Source: Apostichopus japonicus (lineage: Eukaryota > Echinodermata > Holothuroidea > Aspidochirotida > Stichopodidae). From it: 64,000 nt of DNA. The stretch lies in contig NC_092567.1 of NCBI RefSeq assembly GCF_037975245.1, positions 10,360,714-10,424,713 on the forward strand. The letters are read 5' to 3'. Made by a program: the position numbers and the translations under genes. Positions 1 through 15,569 of this stretch are shown here, in pieces. The notes below the pieces were generated by a model. The model searched no databases and had not been told where the DNA came from. It saw only the letters and a program-made list of their open reading frames with translations. How positions within the stretch are numbered: the stretch's first letter is position 1; every line of letters starts with the position of its first letter.

Positions 1-282
1 TATATATTTTGTTAGAGAAAAATATTTTTCTGTCAGAGAATATATATGTTTTGGTACTTTGTACAGCATATATATATTTTTCGACCAGAATACATTTTTT
101 TCGCACAGAATAGAATTTTTTTGTTAGAGAATATATATATTTTTCGTACACACAATAAAAATATATTTTTGCACAGAATATAATTTTTCCTGTAAAATAT
201 ATATTTTATCTGTCTCAGAATTTATATATTTTGTTAGAGAAAAATATTTTTCTGTCAGAGAATATATATGTTTTTTAGCAAG
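1..282. repeat. Degenerate AT-rich repeat with a 52-bp direct duplication
   Basis: The stretch is built from short degenerate blocks around GTTAGAGAA, GTCAGAGAA and CACAGAATA. A block of about 52 bases at 1-52 returns almost unchanged at 223-274, giving a 222-bp spacing. No coding potential is visible. It runs straight into the TA microsatellite and is probably part of the same unstable array, extending beyond the left edge of the window. Confidence 0.7.
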
Positions 283-3517
<3,235 letters not shown>

Positions 3518-3650
3518 TAATATCAGAGAGATACCTATCAGCAGTGTTCCATCAGCGTTATCAATAACAGAACATACAGATCTAATATCAGAGAGATACC
3601 TATGTCAGCAGTGTTCCATCAGCGTTATTAATAACAGAACATACATATCT
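3518..3650. repeat. Tandem duplication, two units of about 66 bp
   Basis: Unit 1 (3518-3582) and unit 2 (3583-3650) both begin TAATATCAGAGAGATACCTA and end in AACATACA-ATCT. Unit 2 has a TGT insertion and two substitutions. This is a simple recent duplication with no coding content. Confidence 0.9.
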
Positions 3651-5387
3651 AAGCGTCGCTAAGTTACCGTATTCCAACATAGACATACATAGGTTTTTAA
3701 CCACGGCACTGAGTTTAGTTAACAGTGGTAAAATGTCGAAAGTTATTTCCATTATGATGATAAAATGATTACTTCCTGATACGTTTAATTTAATTTGTCT
3801 TTTTAATCATAATTTTAATATTGTTAGAAATTAAGCTCATGGTGCATCAAGCAAAGGTAGATCGGCCGTATTCTAACAGCGTTGTAAATCTACGAAAAGT
3901 TCGTTCAAACTCTTCTCGCTGGTAAATTTGGTTCCATTTGTTTTACGTAATTCAATATAATGACGGCTATTGCGAGCTCATCACCACGACTCAAATGAGG
4001 TGCAGAACTTTAGGGTTGAGAACGTGACTGCTGGTGGAAGAGGATTGTATAGCTATCAATGGTATCCGTTTGACGTCATATTATCAGCATACTTTATAGT
4101 CATCGCTTCCGAATTCTTATTTCCTGGATGAAGTTCGTACGTATTTTGTTTATCTTTGGATATTTCTTGATAAATTCGCGACACTTTAGTTGGGTCGTCA
4201 AACCACTGTCCCGTTGACCTACTCCTTATGTAAGTACACTCGTTAACTAAATTACTTTAAAAACAGTAAGTCAATAACTACAGGCTTCATACTTGAAAGA
4301 AATTGTTACTTTTTGAACTTTTCATTTTCATCCCAAATAGCGTAGGATTAATTGTGGATTGGTACATGGTATTGTCCAATAGAAATATATTAGTTGTAAG
4401 TAAGGTTAAACGACACTTTTACAACTAAAGATAAAGCTATTTCCTCGGGTGTTTAGTACAGCAAACGCTGTGCAACAACGAAGTTCCCATATACTTAATC
4501 TGAGGATAGAAAACCTCATGATAATTTTTGCTATTTGTGATCTCATTAACACTATCGGTTTTACGTAAGACTAAAGGCCTAGTCCGCTGGTATTTAGTAA
4601 CAAACTCAGCGGATTCGAAGTGAAATGTTTAAGCTTAACTATAAACATTATAATAAGTCCCTCCCCGCCCCTCCCGATTCTGTTTTAAACATTCTTATGT
4701 GAAGTGTTTGTTTCTGGTTTAAATGATAGGATCCAGTGTCGAGAATGTCTGACCATCTCATTATTTACAGAAACTAATGTAATGTTAGCGTACAGTGAGA
4801 CACTTGAATACGTCACAATGGACGCAATTTTTTAAATGTTTGTTTTATTTCATATTGTTCATGAAATATTGTTGTTGAAAGAAGAAAGGAAAACATAACT
4901 GATATTATTTATATTTCAATGTGTATTTTTAACTTACGGAACTTCAGACAGAAATTGCTAAATGCAAGTTATCAGTAACAATTTTGCCTAAATGCTGCAT
5001 TTTGCGTTGAATGTATCACCATCCGTTAATATGTATTGTGAAACACCTTTACAAGTACAACGTACCTAAATACACTAATATATATATGATACTGCAATCT
5101 ACTAAAATAAATAAAAGTGAAAAAGTTCGCACAATAATGCATTAATGTTAACTTTGTGGGACTCAGATTTGTCTGTATTGGACTAAACGCTTCGTAACTC
5201 GCTATTTAACAGCAACCGACTGGTTGAAAGTTGTAACCATTAGTACGTCTCGTAGTGTGGGAGTTTTGTATAATAGTCAGAATAAAACGATAAAACAAAC
5301 TCAACATACAGATGGAAAAAGTTGTCAGGAGGTGAATTACAATAATTTAATCGAACTAATAAAAAAAGAGTAGGCGGTGATTGAGAG
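3651..5387. other. No gene recognised
   Basis: AT-rich DNA with no long frame, no RNA gene signature and no clear repeat structure on either strand. Confidence 0.5.
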
Positions 5388-5485
5388 GTGACCGGACAAT
5401 TCCCATCCCGATCGACCCCCCCCCCCGGACAATTGCCCCCGGACATTTGCCCACAGATAATTGTCAATCCGGAGCACCCAAATGG
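5388..5485. repeat. Fragment of the GGACAATTG minisatellite family
   Basis: Several imperfect copies of CCGGACAATTGCCCC and relatives lie around a C-tract. The reverse complement, GGGGCAATTGTCCGG, is the unit of the long minisatellite arm at 7880-8116. This piece is therefore probably a relic of another copy of that foldback element. Short frames through it are repeat artefacts. Confidence 0.6.
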
Positions 5486-6000
5486 GACGATTTTTAACGC
5501 TAATTACCCCAAAACTGTGCGTGTGTACGATATTATTTTATATAAGCATAACCAACAGGCCCAACTCACCTGAGAAAAAAAAAATCGCGAAGTTAAAGAT
5601 ACGAACAACGCGTATCTTTGTGCGAGATTCTCGTGCATTAGTAATATATTAATTTATTTCCGCTTTCTGTGTGTAAACCATGTCTGCCCTGTAGAGAGTG
5701 ACTTTCGCTTATTCTTTTCCACATAAAGGTGTGAGATATTGGTTTAATTTGGTCTACTTACATAAAGCTCTGAATTACCTCTTTCGTCCTGTCACGCTAC
5801 CAATGTAATACTTTTGCAATGTAGTAAAACATATGACCACCGTTGAATTGAAAAGCTTAAATAGCAAAACTACTGTATTTTAGAAGACAAAGTACAAAAC
5901 ACTTTCTTGTTTTACATACATCGTGTATACTATTGCTAAACTTACACAATGATAATATTTTGGGCGTCAATTTGGTAATTTTTGGAAAAATAGATTTGGC

Positions 6001-6118
6001 GCACTTCGCGCGCACTAGCTGCATTGATGCCGTGAGAATTATTTACTCCTTGCACATGCATGTTAGCTAGATAACATTAACAATTTTCTGTGCACTTCGC
6101 GCGCACTTTAGCTGCATT
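6001..6118. repeat. Two copies of a 25-27 bp direct repeat
   Basis: GCACTTCGCGCGCACT followed by AGCTGCATT occurs at 6001-6025 and again, with two extra T, at 6092-6118, about 91 bp apart. The motif contains the CpG-rich palindromic core CGCGCG. No function can be assigned. Confidence 0.8.
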
Positions 6119-6169
6119 TGTTTCCGGGTATACGTTTCTTTGACTCTTTTTTATTTCTTGCCAGAGGCA

Positions 6170-6440
6170 AAAGGAATATATGCAGTCACGCATGTGTGTG
6201 CGTGTGTCTGTCTGTCTGTCTGTCTGTGATGCCGGCTTATAATCACGATAACTGAACGATGCAAGATCTGATCGGTCTCATACTTGGTGGGTAGTTTACC
6301 CATAGTGAGTAGATGGTCCCTATTGTTCTTGGTGCCAATCTCATTAATATTCATAAGTGGACGGACGGATTCTGATGCTGATGTCAACCGTACCGCACTG
6401 CGCGTATACGAGAGCAATACTTTTTCCCCACGATACTGAA
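6170..6440 (-). repeat. Dispersed repeat with a (CAGA)n core
   Basis: Read on the minus strand it contains GGCACCAAGAACAATAGGG, then CTCACTATGGG, ACCAAGTATGAGACCGATC, TTATCGTGATTATAA, a (CAGA)5 run and CACACGCACACA. The same landmarks, CACCAAAATCAATAGGG, CTCACTATGG and ACCAAGTATGA, recur at 26640-26715. I infer one dispersed repeat family. The 128-codon minus-strand frame here simply runs through the repeat and is not a gene. Confidence 0.6.
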
Positions 6441-6540
6441 AACGGAGAAGTTTCACACAATTAAGAGTTTTTTTTTTAAAGAATATACATTGTGTAAAAT
6501 ATAGCATGAAATAATATATCAGAAAATAGAACTTCATTAA

Positions 6541-6800
6541 ATCAATGAGATTTCAAACTGAAAAACAATCGACCACCAGCTTCACTGGGTCTCGAACCTG
6601 CATGGACATTCTGCTTATGTGCTCTTATATTGGAAGACGAGCACACTGGCTCACCCATTTGATATACATTTACAAAGTAATGTAAAAAAAAAAATTCGAC
6701 ACCCAAAATCCCAGTGGGAGAGCGACTGGGGGGCGACAAGCTTTCATGGGGGCTGTCGCCTCAAAGCCCCCCTACCCCAGTGGCTACGCCACTGCATAAT
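6541..6800 (-). mobile_element. Composite of a tRNA-like SINE head and a DNA-transposon end
   Basis: On the minus strand, GGTTCGAGACCC (about 6588-6599) matches the RNA polymerase III B box. About 60 bases upstream lies GAGCCAGTGTGCTC, an A-box-like segment, so the part near 6575-6665 resembles a tRNA-derived SINE head. The other end (6778-6796) is the near-palindrome CAGTGGCTACGCCACTG, typical of hAT-like MITE termini in this window. No target duplication was found, so boundaries are uncertain. A related stretch lies at 63200-63240. Confidence 0.5.
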
Positions 6801-7289
6801 CATAAACGTGACGAAAGCCGAACGGTACATTAAAGGCCTAGCTATGCTGAAACTGGTGGAAAGCTACACATATTGAGATCATCAGCCGATCCTGACAAAA
6901 GCTCGTGAACTCACTGCCAAACTAAAACCGTTTTACACAGTTATTTCGCATTGGTAAAAGTAAAAAATCTAACTAGACGAACTGCTAAGTTTCATAAACG
7001 CTGCCTGGTCACAGCAAAACTACATCCAACATGAAATAAATACGACGGAAAACGTCCAATAGAACCGATGTACTACAAAGAGAACGTACACCTTTTGAAC
7101 GCAAAGTAAGGCTTCCGAGCAGCAGGTTGAAGCTAATGCAAATATGTTTGAGTTAACCGTTTTGAGTTGTAGATTCTACGGATGCCCATTAGCTCATTTC
7201 CAATGCCAATAGCCCCCTATTCGTATGAGGCGTAACGCAAATGATATCTGATAGGCTGGTCGGTAGGAGATACGGTAGCTTATAAAACA

Positions 7290-7720
7290 AGTTTTCCACA
7301 ATTTGGCATCTGGCGACTCAAAATGACCTTTGACCTCAATAAAATCTTGCACTAAACGTGTAACAACTACAAACTAAATATGAGATTCGACCAATATTCC
7401 CTTCTTGAGTTATCGTGTTTACAAGGTTTACACAATTTGACCTGTAGTGACCCCAAATGACTTTTGACCTCCACAATAAAATAGAGGCTTTGCTCCTAAA
7501 TGTGGTACTCCTACTCACGATATATGAGATTCGTCCAAGCTTATATCCTTGAGCTATCGTGTTTACAAGGTTTTTACTATTTGGCCCCTGGTGACTCTAA
7601 ATGATCTTTGACCTACCCACAAAACAATTGGGTTCTTCTACCCAATGTGTTACCCATATACACCAATATTAGATTGGTCCAAGCTTCCCTTCTTGAGATA
7701 TTGTGTTTACAAGCTAGGCG
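7290..7720. repeat. Tandem repeat, three units of 134-144 bp, carrying DR1-like motifs
   Basis: Three imperfect units are anchored by TGACCTTTGACCT (7324-7336), TGACTTTTGACCT (from 7458) and TGATCTTTGACCT (from 7602). Each unit also carries GAGATTCGACCA or a relative and TTATCGTGTTTACAAGG. The first anchor is the exact reverse complement of AGGTCAAAGGTCA, the DR1 nuclear-receptor element. Receptor binding is inference only; this may just be a dispersed minisatellite. Confidence 0.75.
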
Positions 7721-7879
7721 TCCCCCCCCCCCACACACACACATACACACACTCTCCGCCTGTATGAATGCATAGGTTATGATTGTCATCGAAACCCAAA
7801 CTGAAATCTCCTGTTGCACACTCCCATTTTAATGGTATAATCGCCCTAACTCCGCCTAAATAGGCTATCAATCAATCGT

Positions 7880-8565
7880 CGAAATTTCCGAGGAGGGGAT
7901 TGTCCGGGGGGAAATTGTCCGGGGGCAATTGTCCGGGGGAAATTTTCATGGGTGTGAATTGTCCGGAGTGGGAATTGTCCGGGGGGGGGGGCAATTGTCA
8001 GGGTTGCCAATTGTCCGGGTGGGAATTGTCCGGGGGACAATTGTCAGGGTTGGGAATTGTCCGGGTGGGAATTGTCCGAGAGGGAATCGTCCGGGGGGTA
8101 ATCGTCCGGGGGGCGTAATTTTTTTCCTAGGAGGGTTAGGGGTAATTATCATATACAGGCGTATCCAAACCCTCGCGCATGCGTGTTACTCATAGACACA
8201 CGTTACTCATCGATCGCTGTAATACACGTGTGCGGGCCCGGGTGCACGTGGGCAGTGTGTACGCTGTACAAAGCAATAGATCTCCGCTGTACAGCCAAGG
8301 ACTACCAAGTGAGAATTGAAGAAAGTAAGTGTGTGACGCGGGTTAAAGAAATACAAATTAAAGCGCGATCAAACATGTGTGCAAAATGTGAATCGCGTCG
8401 CACACACTGTATATACGACTACTAGCTATAAACTTTTTACGAGTAACACGCATGCGCGAGGGTCTGGATACGCCTACATATGATAATTGCCCCTAACCCT
8501 CCTAGGGAAAAAAATACGCGTCGGGGGGGGGGGTCGTCCAGGGCGGAGTTGTCCGGGAACCGATT
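7880..8565. mobile_element. Foldback (MITE-like) element with minisatellite arms
   Basis: Two inverted arms of about 78 bp, 8113-8192 and 8440-8517, match with only a few mismatches; both contain CCTAGGAGGGTTAGGGG, AGGCGTATCCA and CCCTCGCGCATGCGTG. Outside the left arm lies a 14-17 bp tandem repeat of GGGAATTGTCCGGG type (7880-8116). Outside the right arm the same repeat survives as one or two units in opposite orientation (8521-8562). The 250-bp centre has no credible gene. No transposase and no clear target duplication are seen, so it would be non-autonomous. The short frames here read through the repeat. Confidence 0.75.
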
Positions 8566-9609
8566 GAGATCATCGAACGCACATTTGTAATGGCTAAAAA
8601 CATATATTTGTGGATCTCTAAATTATTTATTGTTACAGTAATCAACGTTAGCTTTAATTGTTCTATGTTTTTTCGCAAAAGATTGCTTTCAGCAAATACA
8701 TAAGCGTGGTGTCTCCGATAATAAGTTTATTGTGGATTACACTGGAGCATAATGAATCAGACTTGGTATTATTGTATATAGTCAAGTTCACCATACGGCA
8801 ATGCAAAACGACGATTTTCGCAACATTGTTATGATAAGTTGGAAAATGGTAATTGGGAGACTTCTTAAAGCGTATAAAAGACTTAATGAAAGTAAGAAAC
8901 TGGTTACTTCATCCATGTGAGTATGTCATCACATCATATTATGTTTCTGTACGTATTATTACGTCATGAATGTTTTTCTTTTCACGGAAAATGGTTATTT
9001 CTATTATTTCGACGTAACTCTTTCAAGATCCTGACTAACTTTAGCAAATAATATAGAGGAATATATAGTTTCACAAAAACTCTATCCCTCAATGTTTGCG
9101 AAGTTTTATACGAAACATGGCAAATTGTCGGATTTGCAAAGAGAAATTAAGAAAATTCTTATTTCTTCACCAAATAAAATTTGCACCAAATCGTCACAAA
9201 AAAAGAAGAAAGAAGACGAGAGCCACGCAAAACATCCCAGAAGTCGTTTGTAAAAGTACATATCTGTCTACATGTCAGAGGCCATCGACAACTGCCTATT
9301 AAGCAATATACCATGTTGTGCACCCGTCACTCACACTCTCAAGTATTTGTGTGAATCGTTTGCGGTACTACCTAGCCATGAATCATAGAATATTATACAA
9401 CACCTAATTATATTCCGGCCATTTGATTGGTCAATTGCTCGTCGATTGCATGCAAAATCCGCTCTATTGCACTGTATGAAATAGAACCATGCGTTATACT
9501 TTTTTGATAGCACTTTTTTTCAATGGTAAGAGAGCAGAGAAACCTGTCTGTTCAAAACAATCTGTTGCATGAGTGCATTTTACATCCAATTATATCCAAA
9601 TTTGAAGGT
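8566..9609. other. No gene recognised
   Basis: AT-rich DNA. A 68-codon plus-strand frame near 9096-9302 is Lys/Arg/Cys-rich but has no splice context or recognisable motif; I do not call it. Confidence 0.5.
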
Positions 9610-9791
9610 ATTGTATAAAACAAATAATGAATGGTTTTCATTCGTGCAATAGTGCAAATATTTCATTCGTTGAAAGATGTAATTTGTTACGTTCAACGAG
9701 GCTGCGCCTCGTTGAATGTAACAAATTACATCTTTCAACTCATGAAATATTTGCAATATTGCACTCATAACCATTCGTTATTTGTATAACA
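9610..9791. repeat. Long near-perfect palindrome (hairpin, arms about 90 bp)
   Basis: The left arm (about 9610-9702) and right arm (about 9706-9791) are inverted copies meeting at GAGGC-TGC-GCCTC, so the loop is three bases (9703-9705). The inner 35 bp of each arm (AGATGTAATTTGTTAC and its complement) differ by only one base; the outer part has a few mismatches and small indels. It could be a foldback transposon remnant or a cruciform-forming inverted duplication. No gene lies in it. Confidence 0.9.
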
Positions 9792-11350
9792 TGACGCCAC
9801 ATTAGCTATTTAGCTGTTCTGCCCTCTGTTCATTTCACTGTTTAACAACCAAAATGAAAGACACGATCGTGACTCATTATCTTACCAAATCGACACAATT
9901 GACTTTTACTATTTGCTATCATATAATATAGTAAGCCTCTTTATTTTCACTGGTTTTTCTAAATAAACACTTATAAGGTAAGATCACCCAGGCCCAACTA
10001 AACATCAAGTAATATTGTTCGTCAAATACTCAGTGTCTGTTCGCGATGTTGGTTTGCTCTTCAATAACAAAGGGTGACGGTACAAGGGTAGATATGAGCG
10101 TCATAGACATTCCTCCATACCTAAAAAGTTTGCTTTCAATAAGTAAAATAGGTAAAATTGTGTTACCGTCGAGTCAAAGGTACCATCCCCCTATTCATAA
10201 AGTTTGTGCCACTTTTAGCGTATAGTTGTCAACGCGATAAAGACAGGTCATAATTTGTTGCTTTTCGTCATTTGAAAAGCAGCAAATTCGTCATTTTGAT
10301 CCTTTTTGTCCAGATTTAACGTTAGAATCACTCGAAAACTCGAGAGGGATAAAGTAGATATTGGTCGTGCTGTCCTTTCAGAACCACCGTAAATTTTTCA
10401 TCAGTGTTTAAATACGAACTTATGTTAATGTTCTAGAGAGAGGACAAGGAAGGGAGGGGGAGGGGGAGGGGGGCACAACTGTTCTTTTAGTTATTGTGAT
10501 TAGATGTACGTGTATATTGTATAGCGTCAACGCATTCCAACACGCACGTTACGATGAATTGATTTGTGATTTTTTAATCCAGGAATCACCAGATGTTCAT
10601 TGAATTTCGATTTATATTGAAATGGTCCACTGCAGGGCGATGGAATCGAGCCGGAAATGGAGAACGTTCTCCACACTGTTGTGTGAAAATCGCAAATGTA
10701 CTCATTTCATTAATTAATGGAAAAGTGTTCTTTTTTTGTTCAATTTACATGGTTTGTTGTTGAGAAATTAATAAATATGCGTTTAAAAGTGCTATTTTGT
10801 ATGAACATATTGAACATATTATATGAACATATTGAACATATTGAAGAACTAACATTTGCGGTAGAGAACTCACAGAGGGTCCGTTTGGTCGGAAAGTTTT
10901 TAAGTTATTCTGTGGTTGCCCCATTAAAAGTCACAAGTCCCACAGCTGATGAAGTTGCAAAAGTGGATGTTTCGTACTGTTTTTGTTTCTTTCTGATATC
11001 TTTTTATCTTTCTATTTTCTATCATATCAACTATCTTTTTATTTTTTGGTGAAGTTAGAACTCATAATTGTTATTAATTAAATGTTGTCTTCAATTTCAC
11101 ATCTTCGAGTCAGTCGATTCCGATCAACGAATAAAAAGACGCTTTTTTATCATTTGCATCGTCTGCAGAAACAAAAATAATGTACATCACGTGATATTTC
11201 ACAAGTAAGGTACATATTGGCAATGTCTTTCCCCGCACCTTGGGTTTTTCTTAACAGTATTTATGTTACTATCTATCCATAGTAGGACTGGACACTACAT
11301 GAACCATGTGTACTGCTACACAGGTCTTATGAAATCAAATGTATTCGGAT
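9792..11350. other. No gene recognised; one weak open frame
   Basis: A 111-codon ATG frame runs 10717-11052 on the plus strand. It has a short hydrophobic C-terminal stretch and an internal run of GAACATATT repeats encoding Ile/Leu/His. The segment around 10855-10975 has more balanced composition, but I see no strong splice sites and no family motif. A G-rich tract lies at 10450-10475. Confidence 0.4.
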
Positions 11351-11355
11351 GGAAC

Positions 11356-11545
11356 GCTTGAGTTATATACTTTGTTGTGTTTGGTCGATTGAGTTGTATA
11401 CTTCACTGTGTTTAGTCGATTGAGTTGTATACTTTACTGTGTTTGGTCGCTTGAGTTATATACTTTACTGTGTTAGGTCGATTGCTTTATATAATTTACC
11501 GTGTTTGGTCGATTGAGTTTTATACTTTACTGTGTTTGGTCGATT
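11356..11545. repeat. 31-bp minisatellite, about six units
   Basis: GGTCGATTGAGTTGTATAC followed by TTTACTGTGTTT recurs about every 31 bp with scattered substitutions, for example ACTTCACTG, TTGCTTTATA and GTTAGGTCG. It is a simple tandem array with no coding content. Confidence 0.9.
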
Positions 11546-11789
11546 TACAATGCTGGTAGCCCTTATACTGACTTAGTATTTTATGAGAAGTAATTCTAGT
11601 TTGTTTTCTCTTTTCTAATAAAATTCCACGATCCGACAAATACTATCATGAACCATAAACTATCTTTACAAAGCGCCCTCTACTTGACATACTATGTCAT
11701 GGGGCTTATGATTATGTAAATATTGAATGAATATAAATCTTACGTTATCAATTTGTCAATGAAACCAGCCTCCTTAGAAGTCTGGTCCA

Positions 11790-12720
11790 ATACCCAGGTG
11801 AGTGTTGTTAGTAAGTAAATGTCAGCACAAAGTTCACAAAACTTGTTGTTGACATTGTGTAAATATATCTTTATTGCCTAATATCAGAGGAAAAGATAAG
11901 TTGACAAGGTTATAAAGTAGTCAGCTGAAAAAGATCAGCCAATCAGCGACAAGCAGATTTGATATAGTGGCTGATAATATTTACCTGAGACATTGATCAA
12001 ACAAGTCACCCTCGGTACGTTTATTTTATGGAAAAAACGTAAATTGGTACCTGGTACAAGACACGGATCCGCAAACTGGACGAGGGGGGGGGGTTGGGGG
12101 GAGGGGATGTACACGTTGTTATTTGCAAAACCTTCCGTGTACCAACTTATAGACCTCATTTATATCAAATAACTATGCCTCAGAATACCACATTTCACGT
12201 CTAAAATGTTACTTTTCTGGGGAGCCTTTTCTCAATCCCGAATTCACCCGCAGGTCGATTGACAGCAGACGACGCAAGACAAATTTCAATACTTCGAAGC
12301 TTTCCTTTACACATTGCACTTGAAGGTACCGTATAAGCGATCAGTATTCGTCTCTAAACATGCTAGAGTAGTCGAATAATGGTCACTCATATCTATTATG
12401 CATTGCTCTGCTACCCTAACATCATTCCCCTATTTTGACACATTATATTGTCTATTTATCCATTATTACTGTTATGGCAGTCTTTGAGTACTATTGAAAA
12501 CATTTATTGAATTTAAACTATTGACATGCTTCCGTTCATTAAAATCCTGTTCAGAATAAAAGAGAAAAAAGCAAGTAGTTTTGGCGGCTGGAACTGGACT
12601 GATCTGCTTTACAAATCTAGAAGTTTGTCTAGTTTGATTAATTGTAACTTTATTCTTAATATGATGTAAATATGCAGTTCTATAGTCCCATTGTAAAATG
12701 TACATCATGAGTCATTGTTA
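11790..12720. repeat. Repeat family G, copy a
   Basis: Shares a collinear series of blocks with 22840-23720: GTTCACAAA(A/G)CT, AGATCAGCCAATCAGCGACA, ATGCCTCAGAAT, CTAAACATGCTAGAG and CTTCCGTTCA near the end. It is clearly diverged. It starts right after CCAATACCCAGGTGAGTGTT, which resembles a splice donor (AG|GTGAGT). In copy d the same position reads CCCCTGGTAAGTGTT, so the family may include an ancestral exon end and its intron. Confidence 0.7.
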
Positions 12721-14449
12721 CTCATCATTACTGATATTTCTATCCTATGTATTTGATACAGTGATTTATTGTAACATATTGACACGAGCAATGTCACTCA
12801 TACATTATTACCAGAGATTGGCTTAGAACTCTTCTACGCTCGATACATATCTTTCGGCGTAGCAGCAACGTTTTTGCAGTACTAAAAATAACTTACTTGT
12901 CCAAAACAAGTATAATGTGTGTGCTAACTACAGATATATTGGGCTAATATCGATATCCGTATTCAAGTGGTTATCTCTTACACTCATCCTCTTGTAAAAT
13001 ATAATATATCCCTCTACATTATTACTAAACGACTCAATTGATGATACGTCACAATGTTTAGTTTGTAAACTACGTCTAAATGAAACTTAAACGAATTTAC
13101 AAGCAACGTTGTTTCAACGACATTGTGAATAGTTTATGACAGCACGAACAAAAATACTGGACGAATAGAAGTGTAACACAAAGAAGAATATGATACATAA
13201 TATAATAATTTAAAGTTGAAGTACGTTGTGACTGATCCGAAATGTTTCAAATATCTAGATCTGCTGTAAATCTTTATTTTAGAGGGCGCTCGACATTTTC
13301 CATAGTCAGTCTCTTCGCGGAAGTTCTTTCGGAAATACTTCCGTTGCTTCTTATATCTTTGCTTTTTGTTGCTTTTGTTGTTGTTGAATTTTTCTTCCGC
13401 CGAGAATAAACTTATGAGTGCTGTTACGAACATTAAAACTGCTGTTGTTGTTAAATATAATCTGATAGTGTCATATATGTACACGAACTAGCTTTAGGAG
13501 AGAACAGATCATGTATTATTTTATTTCAGATTCCAGATAGTCAGCTCGCGCATACACAGCAACGAGGCTCGAAATGATCTGTTAACACGGTATATGGCCC
13601 TGGTTTTCCATTTTTTTTTTGGGGGGGGGGGGGGGTTGGTGACACCAGTTTTCACTTTAACCATCTTAGTGAATGTATCGGCTTGGGAAAGGGGCCTTAC
13701 GGGTGCTTAGATGCAAGATGATGTTATACAGGATGGGACAATGATCAAAATCATTCACTTTCTTTTTTACGCCTCTGCGTCGTCATACCAATTCACCCTG
13801 CGTGTTCGTATGTTTGTGAGTGTTGTGCATTTACGACATCGTGTTATTTTAAAGCATATAGTTTTGTACACTGCAGATAACGCACGTTAGGACCAACAGT
13901 CTGAACTCTATTAGGACCTATATGACAGCACCCTCGGATAGGACGCTGGAGAGCAGCATTGAAATCAAAATGACTCGATCAAATATCGAACGACTTTATT
14001 CTGTGTTTTCACTACATGGCGTGTAGAACTTGAGTTCATCATTCCTTGCGAGGCAATAATAATCACCATATCTATTTAATGTGACAATGTTTCAGCAACT
14101 TGATCCTTCAAATGTTTATATGTATTCTAACAATAACCATCACTTTACCATAACAAACCTAATCTAATATCTATAATTTAAATTCTTACAAAAAGTATAA
14201 GGAGTCATTTATATTAGAAAAGAGCATTTCGTATTACAAAGAGGGGCACTTTTGCGAGTTGTAACTTTATTATTATAATTTAATTTTGATTAAAAATTGT
14301 AAATTGAAATTTATTATCATTTAATTTCTTTTTTATTATTTAATATCTAACGTCCCCCCCCCCTCCCTTCCTCCACCCAACATATCGCTGTAAATTTCAT
14401 GTTAGTGCTCTGAATTAGTTCAATATTACTATATGGTTGTACCAAAGGG
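12721..14449. other. No gene recognised
   Basis: AT-rich DNA with a T10/G15 tract at about 13611-13636. A minus-strand frame within 13134-13484 contains an internal ATG followed by a short hydrophobic stretch and a Lys/Arg-rich segment. It superficially resembles a secreted basic peptide, but nothing else supports it. Confidence 0.4.
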
Positions 14450-15415
14450 CTGCCGTCGAAGTAAATGGCAGTAAAAAGTTCACAATGATACTTGTTGCTG
14501 CCACTATACAGTGTACATAATCTTCAGTAAGGTCAATGTGCAACAGAGACATGCTAAGTACTCTAAATAATCAACAGGAAAGGATAGCCAATCAGAGGCA
14601 AGCAGAGTAGATTATGTATTTGATAATATTTACATTTATATAATAAATATCAGACAATCACCTTAATTGATCAATGGAAAGAGTATTATTACAGAGGAGG
14701 TTTATATACAAATATATATAAACCACTTAAAACAAGTTAAGGTTAGGTTTAAGCTAACCAAGACATGAAGAATTGAACATTTCAAAGCTGTATATAACAC
14801 ATATCAAGTTTTGGTTTATTACCATAAAGGTGTCATTGTCTATAATTTGCTATAAAACTCAAATAATGGTCATCCATGTCCACTATTTATAATTACATTA
14901 ATCTATTCCATTCTAAACATTTCCCTTTTTATACATTATCTATCTGAGCCCATTCTAAGCCACTTGATAATCGGGATTATCCACTGTATCGGATGATCTG
15001 TGAATTGATACACCCAATCAGACATGGGCGTACACACGGGTCACCCCTTGTACCCCTGGAAAATCTAAGCATTATACAAACCAGCAATAATTACTCAACA
15101 TGATACGCTCCTGCACTCCGGAAATATAATGTTTGCGATAAGAAATGAATATCAGAGAAAATTCAAAATCTGAAAAGTGAAAATGACCCAGTTCAAGACC
15201 CAGGATTTCCAGCAGGGCTTAGAATACATTTCGGAGTAATTTAATTGCTTCCTCTGACAGGTGTTTTCGTGCTTTAAACTCTCTACAGACAGTGGAGTAG
15301 CCAGAAGGGTGGGAAACATGGGGTGGAGGCAGGGGAGTTTCCCCTACCACAAACATTTTCGAGGACGAAACGGATGAAGAACTAAAACAAATATAAAGGC
15401 TAATAAACATTTTTT
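14450..15415. repeat. Repeat family G, copy b
   Basis: Carries the family blocks AGTAAATGGCAGTAAA, AGCCAATCAGAGGCAAGCAG and TTGATAATATTTACAT. Its distal part (15220-15415) matches copy c at 17095-17290: CTTAGAATACATTT, AGTGGAGTAGCCAGAAGG, CAAACATTTTCGAGGACG. That distal part looks like a transposon end fixed inside this subgroup before copies b and c separated. Confidence 0.6.
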
Positions 15416-15569
15416 TGATGAGGAATGAATATCATAAATAATCGATAATTATGAGAGAATCTGAATTAGCCAATGAGTATACGTGGATACATGGAATGAT
15501 AACGGAATTGACCTCAGTTTTTATATTTTCTAATAAAACGAACGATCATAATTTGCCTATTGTGGTATG

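Noticed and set aside
7846-8195. Several overlapping Gly- or Pro-rich frames on both strands
   Set aside because: All read through the GTCCGGG minisatellite; open in many frames only because the unit lacks stops.
13134-13484. Minus-strand 116-codon frame with a hydrophobic start and basic middle
   Set aside because: Its first codon is not ATG, there is no splice or promoter context, and low-complexity Asn/Lys content suggests chance.
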